Made by a program: the position numbers and the translations under genes. Shown piece after piece: positions 11,501 through 22,200 of a stretch of DNA of 64,000 bases. The notes below the pieces were generated by a model, which saw only the letters and a program-made list of their open reading frames with translations, searched no databases and was not told the DNA's origin. The DNA comes from Takakia lepidozioides (Eukaryota; Streptophyta; Takakiopsida; Takakiales; Takakiaceae): NCBI GenBank assembly GCA_030704615.1, contig CM060731.1:88578756-88642755 (forward strand). The letters are read 5' to 3'. How positions within the stretch are numbered: the stretch's first letter is position 1; each line of letters opens with the position of its first letter.

Positions 11501-14500
11501 GCCTAAGCTAGAGCATGTAGTTTTAAAGGACACATCGTCCATCCTGGGATTCACCCCAAAAACTACACATGAAGCCCTAGATTTGGCATAAGTAACCAAT
11601 TCCCAGGAATCACCCTGGGGAGTGTTGATGTTGATAGGAGCTAAAATATTGATTGATCTCGCAGGCTATAAGTTTAAGCACAGGAACCAACCCGAGCCCA
11701 AGTGCCGAGTATGCTATACAGAGCATACGACTGCCCAAATTGGGCGGAGGGGCTGCCCCCAAGCGGTAGGGGTCCGCTTGTTACCATTCAGAGATCACAC
11801 TCCAGGGAGTTGCAGGGAATGGCCCGTGTAGGCATATTCTAAAGAGGGAAAGGCCCCAAGCTTTCCAACTAAATCCAATGCACTACCTTACCTGGAGCAA
11901 AGCGCTTCAGGTCGAAACAAACAAGGACACGAGGTCACAAGGCCGGCATTTAGTCACAGAGACATTAATGTACTCCCGTATCAAGTCCACCCAATGGCAA
12001 TAGGCTTCCTAGAGGACAGGGAGAGTGGCAACACAACAGAGATCCAGAAAGAGGCGAATGTACTCATGAGAGCTCCCTGTAGCCTTGTGGCCCTGCCCGC
12101 CTCCCCCCAAGGTTTGGATGGATCTGAAAGGAGAAGGGAAGGGGGTGGAGGGAATGGGAGAAGAATACAATGATCCCACTACAGTAAAAGAACTAGTGGC
12201 GAGCCTTCAAAGATGCAGTTGTTTCTGACCTTCCAAATGTCTCAAGAGAGCTCTTTGCCCATGGAATCAATGTCATGTGACTATCCAACGGAAGGAGGGG
12301 AATAACTAACAGCCTCGTCTCAAGCTTCTAGCCGAACATACTGAAATGAGCTGCAGTGACAGCCTCTTTGATTCTTTAAAATCAGACATGGGTTCCCTTT
12401 CCTGGCTGGCTTTTAGGAATGAGAAAGGCAGCAACAGCAAAGAAAGAAAATCTCAATAGTGTGGGTGGTGCCATACGTAAATCCTTTGCTTTGAAAGCAT
12501 TGTTTGAGTGCGCTTGCACTCAGAGTCTCCTCTGGCATTTCTCCTTCAGGATCTGGCACACTGCCCTCAAGTGTGGTCAATCCAAGCACACACTTTCCAC
12601 AGATACAACCTTTGATCTCATAACTTGCAGCAGAAATCAACTGAGGACCCTTACAAGGAGTCAACCCGGCCTAGTTTAACTGGTATCTGAGGTCCATCAC
12701 ACTCCGCCACAGCCACGGCCCCAGCCACGGCAATGAGGTCTGCCCAGGACACTGCAAAGAGAGCAGACGCCAGCTCATCACATGTATGCCGTCCCTGGCC
12801 TCTACAGGTTGGTCCCCAGAGCATCCCACATAAGTAAAGCCAGTCATCTACACCACTGCTCTCTAGCAAACCCATCCAAAATATACACCCAGAGGACAGG
12901 GCACCACAACACCTACCTGGAACTGTTGGATCCAGCTCATCCTTCACTTTCTGCAGCACCTACAGTCATTTGCAGAGTATTCTCCACCTTAAGGCGACTG
13001 TCCACAGAAATTTTGTAATAAGAGAAGCGAAACATGTACAGCCCCTTGAAAAATGAGTACATATTCACAACGACCATTTCACAAAGCACAAATGAATCTC
13101 TCCTATGGAGTTGTTCAAAACATTTAGATTGATTTGGTCAGGTTTGACACTTGCAAAGGTTGCATCACAGAGGTGACACAGTTGCAGTCAATTTACCCTT
13201 ATGGAGCGTTTTAAGCCCATATTCTCAGGCCTCTCGAGCTCATAGACAATAGACCCATTCATGCCCCCTGGTGCCCAAGCCAGTCCAACTTCAGTAAATT
13301 TCCATCCAAGTGGCCACAGCAAGATGTCGGACATTCCTACAACAAAGATATCAAAAGACCAATGCACGCTTTCCATTGTAAAAAGCAAGCGAGCCCCAAG
13401 GCAAAATCATACTTCCTTGATTGGGACAGCTTTCCTGCAGGCTGGTTGGATAAAAGAGGCACCAATCAGAGAAGGAGTAAGTCCTTTGGGAGAAAGATTC
13501 TAGCTTTGATCACGGGAAGGCAGTGATCAATTTGCCAGGCAGCAGTGGCCATCATGGATACTCAATTAAGGAGCATTCTGACCAGTTGTTGGGACTCAAT
13601 GTTCTGTGATTGTCGGGGACAAATTTAAATGTTGTCCTTAACCCCTCAATCCAATCATAAAACCTCGCCCAGTGACAACCTGACTTCTTAGCACTGTTGA
13701 AAGTGCCGGCATCGTGAAAGGCAAGGCGCAGAATTCCTGCAGCTTTTGACTTGGATATCACCTTCCTCAGCTCACCACGTATCCTTTCCAATCTCAAAAT
13801 CTCATCCCTAGTGGTGAGCCACCACACAAGGGGTTGCTAATTAGTACACTAGACCAGTTTGTAGTCATTCCTAAAAAGTGATTGAGACAGCAACTTAGTC
13901 CACTTTGAGAAGTATCAAACCGAGTTAAGGCGCAAGAGAAACAAGAACAATACATTGCATTGCTAGGTAGAGTTACTGTGGATGGGAAACCTTCAAAGTA
14001 GAACTGAAAATGTATGACAAGTTCATCATGAAACTGCTATGAGCTCCAAAAAACATCACAACAAGAGGCCAAAGGACTGGAATTGCATGGACTTTGGAAC
14101 GTCAATAGGAGAGGCCCCAGGAAAAGACACAGAAGAAGCAGGGCAATCTTACTTAGGAACAGGAACAGTGTGGAGGCAAGCTTACTCAGCAGCAATCGCT
14201 TCAAGTCCTGGCAGTGACTGGGGAAGACCGAAGCCAAGGAAGAAAGAAACCACGGGCATCATAGCTGCTGTCACCATCGCTCTTCTCCTACCCATGCTTT
14301 GCAAGGAGACATTCGATCCTTCATCTGATGAAGTGATTAAGCCAACCAGTTACATTGTTTAGGACTTTCCAAAAAATTGAAGGGAAAAAAAAGGTTAGTA
14401 GTGCAAGAGTATGGCACTATATGACATTAGTACTTGAGACATATCATCAAGCAGTTCCAAGAGTTAACTGAGAGTTGCTCCCCTATCTGCACTCACCTGA

Positions 14501-15161
14501 CGAATTTCTCAAGAATTCTGACCATCCTTGCAAAGCATGGAGTTGGGATGAAAAAGGCCCTCCTCCTTTCTAGTGGGCTATATGTATCTCCCGAATGGTT
14601 GAGATGTGTAAAGCATGAACCTACCCGGTTTAAGCGCTTAACTAGAGGGAAAGCTGCCACAGTGTGCAGCCATGACTACAAGCGGAGATGCAAGGATGCT
14701 ACTGTGTATTCCAACCCGCCCCTGATAACAAAATCGCGCAGCTTCTACAATGGCATGGCTCTGGAAAATTTTGGCCTATGCCATGGCAGAGACGAAGCCC
14801 CACAAATGCTCAACCGGATTTAGACTTAACTACAAGTATGTTCAATTCAGGATCCTTCGGAAAGGTTGGATCGACTCATTCCACAAGTCCTGACCAACAA
14901 CGTGGAATGGGAACAAAAGAGGTCGTATCTTTGACAAGGGACATGTAAAAGAAACCCATTACTTTAAAGATCTTCGGTACCTTGTTCGGGAGCTGCGCTT
15001 GAGCAGGCCAGGTTGATTGGGCAAGACGCACCGGACCCATTTTCTCCTCCGCAGCGGCACGACCTCCACACAGCATGAGATTGCCAGGTGCGACAGTACA
15101 GAGACCTAGACGGGTAAGGAGAGAAGGCCTGACAAGCACCAAAACAGCGCAGAGCTGCCAT
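5528..15161 (-). CDS. APX6: APX6-like class I haem peroxidase (ascorbate peroxidase family), complete, 353 aa
   Basis: Plastid-type peroxidase predicted to reduce H2O2 (ascorbate peroxidase family). Exons on the minus strand: 15161-14981, 14324-14186, 13807-13680, 13267-13197, 12959-12917, 12751-12655, 12560-12477, 6551-6430, 6053-5966, 5636-5528. All phases agree and they sum to 354 codons including the stop. Residues 1-60 look like a plastid transit peptide (MAALRCFGACQAF). Residues 72-106 carry RRR, a hydrophobic stretch and an A-I-A site, resembling a lumen signal. The catalytic distal site is R134-L-A-F137-H138 in LRLAFHDAGTF, with Phe where cytosolic APX has Trp. The proximal haem ligand is H259 in VLSGAHTLG. 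GGMNGS, VSWADLIAVAG and the C-terminal YAEDQGRFF segment are typical of APX6. Start chosen at the first ATG of the transit-peptide exon (context GCGATGGC). Exons 7 and 8 are separated by 5.9 kb holding a LINE. The first two exons are the least certain. Confidence 0.85.
7201..9608 (-). pseudogene. LINE reverse transcriptase and C-terminal CCHC knuckle, frameshifted
   Basis: Reverse transcriptase of a non-LTR element in several frames: 9608-8808 (PGNYRGITLLNAVGKTF), 8971-8399 (GFRRNRGCVDHIF, FLDVKKAYD, QGCTLSPLLFN, MFADD) and 8402-7455 (LEANVSKCAVVAF and the thumb/connection region). The catalytic Asp of LDVKKAYD and the FADD box are intact although the frame is broken near 8965 and 8420. After another shift near 7490 a C-x2-C-x7-H-x4-C knuckle (CPLCGQSEDSIHFLIHC) is readable, which is common at the C-terminus of LINE polyproteins. 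I cannot assign the clade without a tree. Confidence 0.88.
9571..10671 (-). pseudogene. LINE apurinic-type endonuclease domain
   Basis: This frame of 366 residues continues the endonuclease begun in the preceding frame: QETWETSDKL, LLGDFNARVG and SDHFLV are the standard motifs of the exonuclease-endonuclease-phosphatase fold that nicks target DNA for LINE integration. Catalytic Asp, Asn and the terminal SDH are all present. It leads into a linker that ends in a frameshift near 9595, before the reverse transcriptase. Confidence 0.85.
10628..11665 (-). pseudogene. LINE N-terminal region with three tandem 47-residue repeats
   Basis: The open frame begins after a stop near 11665; its first ATG is at 11599. 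The front part (VVFGVNPRMDD and following) looks like a small nucleic-acid-binding fold, but I do not recognise it firmly. The middle holds three near-identical 47-residue units, each containing GFGTLNGLPILKVYTRR. The end, LRLATFNFSGLTNQRK, is the start of the endonuclease domain, after which a frameshift near 10660 passes to the next frame. Likely part of the single long LINE ORF rather than a separate protein. Confidence 0.6.
10838..11252 (-). repeat. In-frame tandem repeat, 141-bp period, about 2.9 copies
   Basis: The phrase GAGGATTGGTAAACCATT recurs at 10877, 11018 and 11159, exactly 141 bp apart, inside the LINE coding sequence. 141 is a multiple of three, so the repeat stays in frame and gives 47-residue protein units. 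Copies differ by scattered substitutions only. Confidence 0.9.
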
Positions 15162-16599
15162 CGCTCTTCAGCTGAGATTGCCAGTAGCGACTCCTACTAC
15201 AACGATGCGCAGACACAACTTCGTCGTCAATCAATATCCGGTTGTATCATCAATTTTATGCTGATCCCATTGTATCATCACTTTTGTTCATCCATGGTTG
15301 CGGACGTGTTGTTGAATTGCAGGTATGGTGGTCAGACTACCACGTATGTAGATACTAGATATTAGAACCCCCAAAAATGGAAGTGAGAGCATCCTCCACA
15401 GTCGCATCCTTTCGCTTTGTGGGAGGGGATTGTGCAGATTTGGCCTTGAAGGCAGCATCTCATTCAGATGTTGGAGGTAATGGTATTTTGTGTGAGTGAT
15501 TGCATTGGAAGTCTCAATCCAAGTCGAGATCTTGCCGCCGCAGCAAGTGTCGTGTGGTGCATTGAGAGTAATCTCTACTGCATCTCATTAAACTCTCTTC
15601 AATCTCGTCTATTTTCTCTTTCAAGTTCGCTCGAATTCATGACGTTGTACCTTCAAAGTGAGCAAGAATTGCTTCAAGAAGACAAATACTGCTGTATCCA
15701 GCGTGGCTGCATCAACCTCTAGGGCACAGACATCTTTGGTGGCTCCTCCAAGTGAGCCCAGCATTGGTGTAGTGTAAAGAGTAAAGACCTCCCGTTGTTT
15801 GTACACTGAATAGGTGAATCAAGAAGGTAGCTCCAGAGATGGATGAATAAACTAAGTAACTTGACCCTTAAGGCCCATGAGACCCGTTTCGGGTTTTGAT
15901 GAAGTAGATTTTCTTATGTACTTTTTGCAAATTTTACTATTTTTTAAATGGTTCCAACTTGCGTTTACATTTCTGACAACATGGTCTACCTTCTCAAAAA
16001 AAAAAAACATGGTCTACCTTCTCAGTGCTCACATTTGAAACTAGTAAATTTTATCGAATTCTCCAACCAGTAGACTTGTTAGAGAACGCATGGTCATGAA
16101 AATGGAGCATGCAAGAGGGGCCATGTAGAGTTGACTGTGTCTACGTGGCCAGACATAATTTGTCCATAGTTGGGTGGTAACCCTTGGATCTAGAATTTGT
16201 TTTGATCAGGCTCACTATTGTAGTGCATTCCACAACTTCATGCAAGAGGATCAAGTAAAACATCTCATTATCAATGGCTCAATTTTTAGAACGCTTTGAA
16301 TTACCGAGAGTCATTTTGACCCCCCCTCAAACACATACAAAGGACCCTAATGAAAACAAACTAGGGTAGCCTATGCCGTTGGCCCAAGTGTCAAGTGTCA
16401 TCTAAGCCCAAGTGCAATCTCCTATGTATGCAAGTGCCTCTCCTATGTGGAGGCCCAAGTGCAACCTCTAGGGTAGCCTCTGCCGTTGCCCAAAGGTCCA
16501 ATGTCATCTAAGTCCAAATGCATTTTTTTTCCACAGAGCCTACGACCAGATTTGAACCGGAGACCTTTCCCTTGATATCTCTCCTGTCGAGGCTCCAAC

Positions 16600-16812
16600 C
16601 AAGGTCCCAGGAATGCCCACTTTCCAATTTTTCGTGAATTTCCAGCGACCCAAAGTACTTGAAATTCCACATCTCCCACACCGCAGGCCCAAAATCATGA
16701 GACCAAGCCCGTGCACTCCTCCTCGTCGAGGGCTTTCCAATGGTATCAAGCACCAGGGCTGGGGCCTCGCGGTTTGGGACATCTCAACGCTACAAAACAA
16801 AACAAAACAAAC
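16600..16812 (+). repeat. Dispersed repeat copy A (family also at 17.6 and 50.1 kb)
   Basis: Shares with two other copies in the window the ordered blocks TTTTCGTGAATTTCCAG, ACTTGAAATTC, GAGGGCTTTCC, GGTATCAAG, GGTTTGGGA-ATCTCAACG and an AACAAAACAAAACAAA tail. Left limit is approximate. The A-rich end and lack of inverted ends would suit a short retroposed element, but this is not proven. Confidence 0.6.
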
Positions 16813-17560
16813 GTCTCGCTTCATATGTTCTTTGGCTTGAAATTTTCACAATAGTTGGCTAGGATACCATTTCACATTTTAATGTGGAATTACCCCCCCA
16901 CTCAAATAGCTTGGTCAAAGCGCAAATTTCATACTTTGTGAAATCCAAAAACAAAAAAATACCCCTACTAAAACATTAAAATCTCTCTAGTAGTATGGTG
17001 AGTTGATGTACGCTGTAGCCAAGGTGAATCTGGTAAGGTTCATTTTTTTTGGATGTAACGGTAGGTGTGTAGTCTCGCCAGATGTGTAAGTAACTCGCCA
17101 GATGTCACTTTTTTGGGGGGGGGTGGGGGATTTTGCCCAATGGCAGGCTCTTAAGGGTGAAGTAATAGAGAAGAGGGGGACAGAGGCCCTCCAACTACAT
17201 TAATAATGCAAAAGTATAAGGAAGAAGTAACAAGTAACCTTGTGTGCAGAGGCTGTAGAGACTGGAGACTGATGAAGAGGTCACCGCCTCATGACCAGCT
17301 AATCAAAGCGTAGAGATTAATCGAATAGTAGAAAGGACGAAAAGAAAGAAGAGGGGTACTAGAAGCTGCCTCTCTTCCTCTTATAGGAAAGGTGGGCGTT
17401 GATTTTCCTTTTCTAAAACTACGGCGATGCCTCCAATTCACCTTGGGCAGGTCTCCTTCCGCATAATTTTGGGATTTAAAATTCAGTATAAAGAGCAAAA
17501 AAACTCGCTATTTAGCTTGTACAAAATAAAGGGAGATTGATATATTGTAATTATTATAGT

Positions 17561-17793
17561 ACTAGTGTGGCCTATGCTGTTGAGCACATAGTCGTTTATA
17601 TTCCAGGAAAAACCCAGTTTACTATTTTTCATGAATTTCTAGTGACAAAAAAGACAAAAAATTCAATATCCACGCTGCCTCGATGCACCCTGGGCTTTCC
17701 AGGGGTATCAAGACGCTTGGCAGAGGCTTTGTTGTTTGGGAGATCTCAACGACAAGATAAAACAAAACAACACAAAACAAACCACCAATCTTA
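17561..17793 (+). repeat. Dispersed repeat copy B
   Basis: Begins ACTAGTGTGGCCTATGC and carries the same ordered blocks as copy A (TTTTTCATGAATTTCTAG, GGGCTTTCCAGGGGTATCAAGA, GGGAGATCTCAACGACA), ending in AAAACAAAACAAC. Lies 0.75 kb from copy A in the same orientation. Confidence 0.65.
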
Positions 17794-17868
17794 ATGTATA
17801 GATCTCAACCATACCGCATCTTTTTGTTTTTTTCTGTTTTTTTTTCATTTTTTCGGAGGCTCTGAAAA

Positions 17869-18165
17869 TCATATCAGAAAGAGGCAAATAGTCGTAGCTG
17901 CAGGGTACCCAAAGACAGTAGCTAACATCAAATCAAAAACCAGCTTGAAGCTTCTGTATAGCGCCTCACCATCAAGTAACAGCAAGCCGTAAGACTTGTG
18001 AATTACTATGGACGTCGAGAGCGAGAAGACTCCGGCTGAAGAGCTCACGGCTGCTACAATGGGCTTCATAATTGTCTGATATGTTAGGCAATCCTCGCCC
18101 ATATCAGCCATGGGAAAGTACACCCCCCACCACAACTTTGTTAAAGAGTTTATCAGTGAGGTCAC
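17869..18165 (-). CDS. Small open frame, unrecognised, membrane-like
   Basis: A 98-residue open frame with plausible residue composition: LTYQTIMKPIVAAVSSSAG, then a hydrophobic stretch near the C-terminus (FDLMLATVFGYP). I do not recognise a family, and no neighbouring exon with matching phase is evident. It could be an exon relic of a membrane protein or chance. Confidence 0.2.
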   Translation of the reverse strand: MTSLINSLTKLWWGVYFPMADMGEDCLTYQTIMKPIVAAVSSSAGVFSLSTSIVIHKSYGLLLLDGEALYRSFKLVFDLMLATVFGYPAATTICLFLI

Positions 18166-19221
18166 GATGCTTCATGTCTGTAAAATCTGCAGTTTAACAC
18201 ATGCTTACGTACAGCAGTGGCCAGGTTGTGGGCTATTCCCTGCTATTTCTATCACCCATGGAGAGGAAGTATTGAGGATATTTTTGCATCAGTCAACTGG
18301 AACAGATTCACATCTCTTAATATAATGCAGCTTCCACATGATGTCTGCCTGAATGCATAATTGGGTTTCCTCTACAACTTGAAAGGAACCTATTGCTCTT
18401 AATTCTAGTAATAATGCAGTAATATGCCACAGATGATGTAGCAGAGAGCACAGAAGTCTCTGCAAAAGACAGTTTCTCTAAGTTTTACAGTGGCTCTGGA
18501 CAATACCTCCTCTCAACACTGTATCCAGCCAGATTTTCCACCCACATCTACATTAGGCCTATGCACGTGTACACCAAATTTTCAGACCTGATGCGACATA
18601 GTTTACAACAAAATACAAAATATGTAACAAAGACATTGATGTGAAGGCTAACTAAGTTTATCAATACAGTACTTTACAGTGACGTGGGGTTTACTTGAGA
18701 AGATAAGAATCGCATTGTGACATTTTTCAAGGCCCCTATAATTTTGGAGTTCCACAAATATAACAGAGCTGCAGTAAGTGCCCCTGCATGCACCACACCA
18801 AGCTCCATGAGCCACGCCCATAATCAATGGACACAACAAAACAGATCGAATCCAAGGTGCATGTTTAAAAAGACTGACACACCAGAAAGAAAGGCATTTC
18901 CACTAAGTAGCCAACAAAATGAATGGACTTTTGCAAAACAGCGAACATATGCACCCTCCAACTTTCAAACAATGACATCACTAATTGACAGTGCCTGAGT
19001 CAATAGCTGGACAGCAGGGTGTGCAAATTATCTTCACAGTTGTACCACTTGCAAGTTCTTTTGCTCCATTTCAGCTGAGTCTTTAATTTATAAATTGAGT
19101 GCTATAATGATGACTGGTGAGGTTAAATATACTCCCAACTCCTGATACCTGACCTTCATGGGTGCACCAGCAGGTCAACCTGACTTGCACAAATTTGGGC
19201 GAAAGTTTTCATACCTCAGTA

Positions 19222-22200
19222 TTAACTTGAAGGTCTTGAACAGCAAAGACAACACCATCTCCATCGCTGCTTCTCGGGGTAATGTTTGGCCATTTTAGCA
19301 GCCCTGCTGGTACAGCAATGAAACCAGAGAATGAAACCTGAATTCTGTCATGTAGGCAGAGTAGGTCTACAAAACTTAGCTGACAGTCTCAAGTCTCAAC
19401 CTTTTTGAACCAGAGGCTGCCAGACTCTCTATGGCAATTGTGCTAACTTTCCATTAATTCAGATACCACTCTCTGTACAGTGTTGGCTGATGGTTGCATG
19501 ACATCTTAGACCAGCAGACAGGGGACCTCTAATTTAGTCATCCTGTGCCTCAAACACGCAAGAGCAATCTTTAATGTGTGTTTTTGAGACACAGACACTT
19601 GTATGCCGCTGCTGAAGTGGAAGGTCCCTGCCTGAGGTTTTTTCCCTACCAAACAAAGTTTGAATGAATTGGACAGTCCGATCCCTACATTGCAAAATAT
19701 GTGCATACTACTTTTCTCAAAACAACTTGTGAGATAAGGATGTTCAAGCAGCTGATAAGAGTTTTCCTTAGAAGTACAGGTCAACAGTAACCCTTATTTT
19801 AAGGGAGAACATCACTGCAGGGCATCAACTCTGGCGCTCCATCAGTCAGCTAGCACCTGGCTGACAGGTGTCTCAGCGTCACTAGCATTTACGAAGTCCG
19901 TAGACTATCCTAGTATTACAACTCATAGACATATGACTCAAGATAAAGGGATGATATACTACTTACACAGGGACGGCGAAGGACGGAGTGCTTGCACTAT
20001 TGCTCTCAGATAGGCAAGAAACATTTCCAGAGGATGGGCCTGAATGGTTGATTGAAGAATGAGGCCAATAGATGGGACCTGAAGCAGCAATTGGTCCTGC
20101 AAAGGTATAGAATCATGGTCAGGTTACTCATCCTTGTTATGCAATTATCTTGGCAATTAAACTACAACAATTTGAGTGCACATTATACCTTGACTGTCGG
20201 GAGAATCTCCAACGCTTCTGGTAGGCCTTGAACCATGGCTGCCTGATGAATCACAACTGCTTTTCAAGTCTCCTGGGAAAATTGTAGTGCGTGACTTGAC
20301 CTGGCCATCAGGTGAATCTGTACTACTTAGCTCTTCTCCTGCTGTACTGGCAGGCATGTTGTTCGATTCCAGTAAGCTTGCATTTTTTGCCTCTTCTTTC
20401 TCCTCAACCCCTTGAGCTGGAGATGACTTCTTCTCAAAATCCTTATTTGGTGGTACACAGGTCTGAGTTTGCAAAGCATCATCACCCACTTGCGCTGACC
20501 TTATTTTGACAGGGTCATGAAGACTTTGAGTTTGGCCTCGTAATTGTTCACATCGCCTCGCAGTGACTTCATTCAAGACGATGGGGTCATCTGATAAGAC
20601 ACCATCATTGTTCAGAAGTGCTTGACCGGGAAGCCGTCGAAGCCTCTTCATATGAAATGACGGAAGATTGTCTTCATATTTTTCCTCATTTTGAGTTTCT
20701 AAAGCAGGAGAGTTGACACAGGACCCATTAGCGTGTGCAGCTGTCACACCTTCATCTTGATTACAATAATTCTGTGCTTCGCATTTTTGTTGAACAATCT
20801 CACTGTCTTCTTCAGCAGCTCCCACCTGTCGCTCAGAACACAAAGAGGACAATGATGCTATGTTTCCCCTATTTGTTGCAGCTGTCAAGCCTTTGTCATG
20901 TTCACCAATATCCTCTGCACTGCAGTTCCATGATTCATGGACGCTACTCTCAAGAGTTTTGTCAACAATCTCTCCGTTTTCGTGAACAGCTCCATTCTCA
21001 GGTTCAGTGTGCAAACCTGACGAGGATGCCTCACCTTCTGCATCTTTGTCAGTCCATAGAGCCTCCCCTGCACCATTTGGACTTTGTGATTGTGCTGTAA
21101 CACCTTCTGAAGACAGCTGCAGGGGTAGGCAGACCTGGGCTTGGCCTTCCTCATCATTGCCAGGGAATTGATTGACATCTGCAGCCATCGCTCCTCTGTC
21201 ATCTTCTCCCACATTCTTTCTATTGCAATTATGTCCTTCATAGTTTTCAGTCCTTTCTAATACATCTTGACCAGTCTCCTCCCTTTCTTCACCAGCTCCC
21301 TCATGTTGCTCAGAGTCCAAAGAGGAGTACGCTTCTCCACCTTTGGCATCTTTTGCAGCTAGTACAGGGTCACTGTGGCCAACCGGTGCACCATTTGTCC
21401 CTCCTGCACTGGCTACACCATTCTCTGGAGGCAGCTGTGGGTGCACTTGATCTTGTTCCTTGTTATCCTCACGCACAACTTCTAAACCAGGAGTGTTGAT
21501 AGGAGAGTCACTGGTTTGTGGGCATGTCACACCTCTATCATCTTCACTGACTAACCCTGCACCGGAGTTTACTGCTCCACAGCTTGCACTGTGTTCAACT
21601 GTTTCTTGAGAAATCCCCCCCACTTCTTGAGCAGCTACCCCCTGTTGTCCCGCATGCAAAGAAGAAGATGTTTCACCTTCAGCGTCACTTACCCTTGATA
21701 CAGGCTCGCTCTGGCCATCACATGCACCATTTGGGCTTCCTGCACCTACTGTAACATTTTCCTCTTGAGGCAGCTGCATCAGTGGGGAGTCATGGGCTTG
21801 TCCTTCTTCATCATTGTCCTCCATTGGTGTGGGGTCCTTCTGTAGAGCATCTTCAGCAGTGTCCTCCCTCAGGACACGTAAATCATGAGTGCTGACAGGG
21901 GACTCATTCACTGATTCAGAGATCAGATCTTTGCTTGCTTCACTGACACTGTTTTGCACTGTTTCTAGAGGCATCTCACGGTTTTCATGAGCAACTCGCC
22001 CCTGTTGTTCAGTATGCCAAGAAGGCAGAGATGTTTCCTTTTCAGCATCCCTTGCATTTAATGCAGGCTCACTGTGGTCAACACCAGCACCATTGGAGCT
22101 CTCTCCACCTACTGTTATGCTTTCCTCTGAAGGCAGATGCATCCCTGGGAAGTCCTGGGTTTCTTCAGCACTGTCCTCACTCGAGGTTCCTAAAGCCTGA

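Larger units (their letters stand above)
7030..12110 (-). mobile_element. Degenerate LINE (non-LTR retrotransposon) inside intron 7 of the peroxidase gene
   Basis: A non-LTR element lies in the same orientation as the host gene. Reading leftwards it has an N-terminal region with tandem repeats, an apurinic-type endonuclease, a reverse transcriptase and a C-terminal CCHC knuckle. At least five frame changes (near 10660, 9595, 8965, 8420 and 7490) break the coding sequence, so it is not autonomous. Outer limits are approximate. The coding part runs from about 11665 to 7203. Related modules of about 75 bp (sharing GGCAACACAACAGA and GTAGCCTTGTGGCC) occur at 7092-7157 and 12026-12092, just outside each end, and I saw no clear target duplication. 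Confidence 0.85.
15162..19221. other. Intergenic region upstream of the peroxidase gene
   Basis: About 4 kb between the ATG of the peroxidase gene and the stop of the gar2-related gene. It should contain the peroxidase promoter (right of 15161), but I see no convincing TATA box. It holds two copies of a dispersed repeat (listed separately), a G-rich run near 17110, and one minus-strand open frame of 98 residues at 17869-18165. That frame has membrane-like hydrophobic patches but no family I recognise. Confidence 0.4.

Noticed and set aside
14039-14362. Plus-strand 107-residue frame with a hydrophobic segment
   Set aside because: It is antisense to exon 2 of the peroxidase gene, whose minus-strand reading joins its neighbours in phase and makes a sensible targeting signal.
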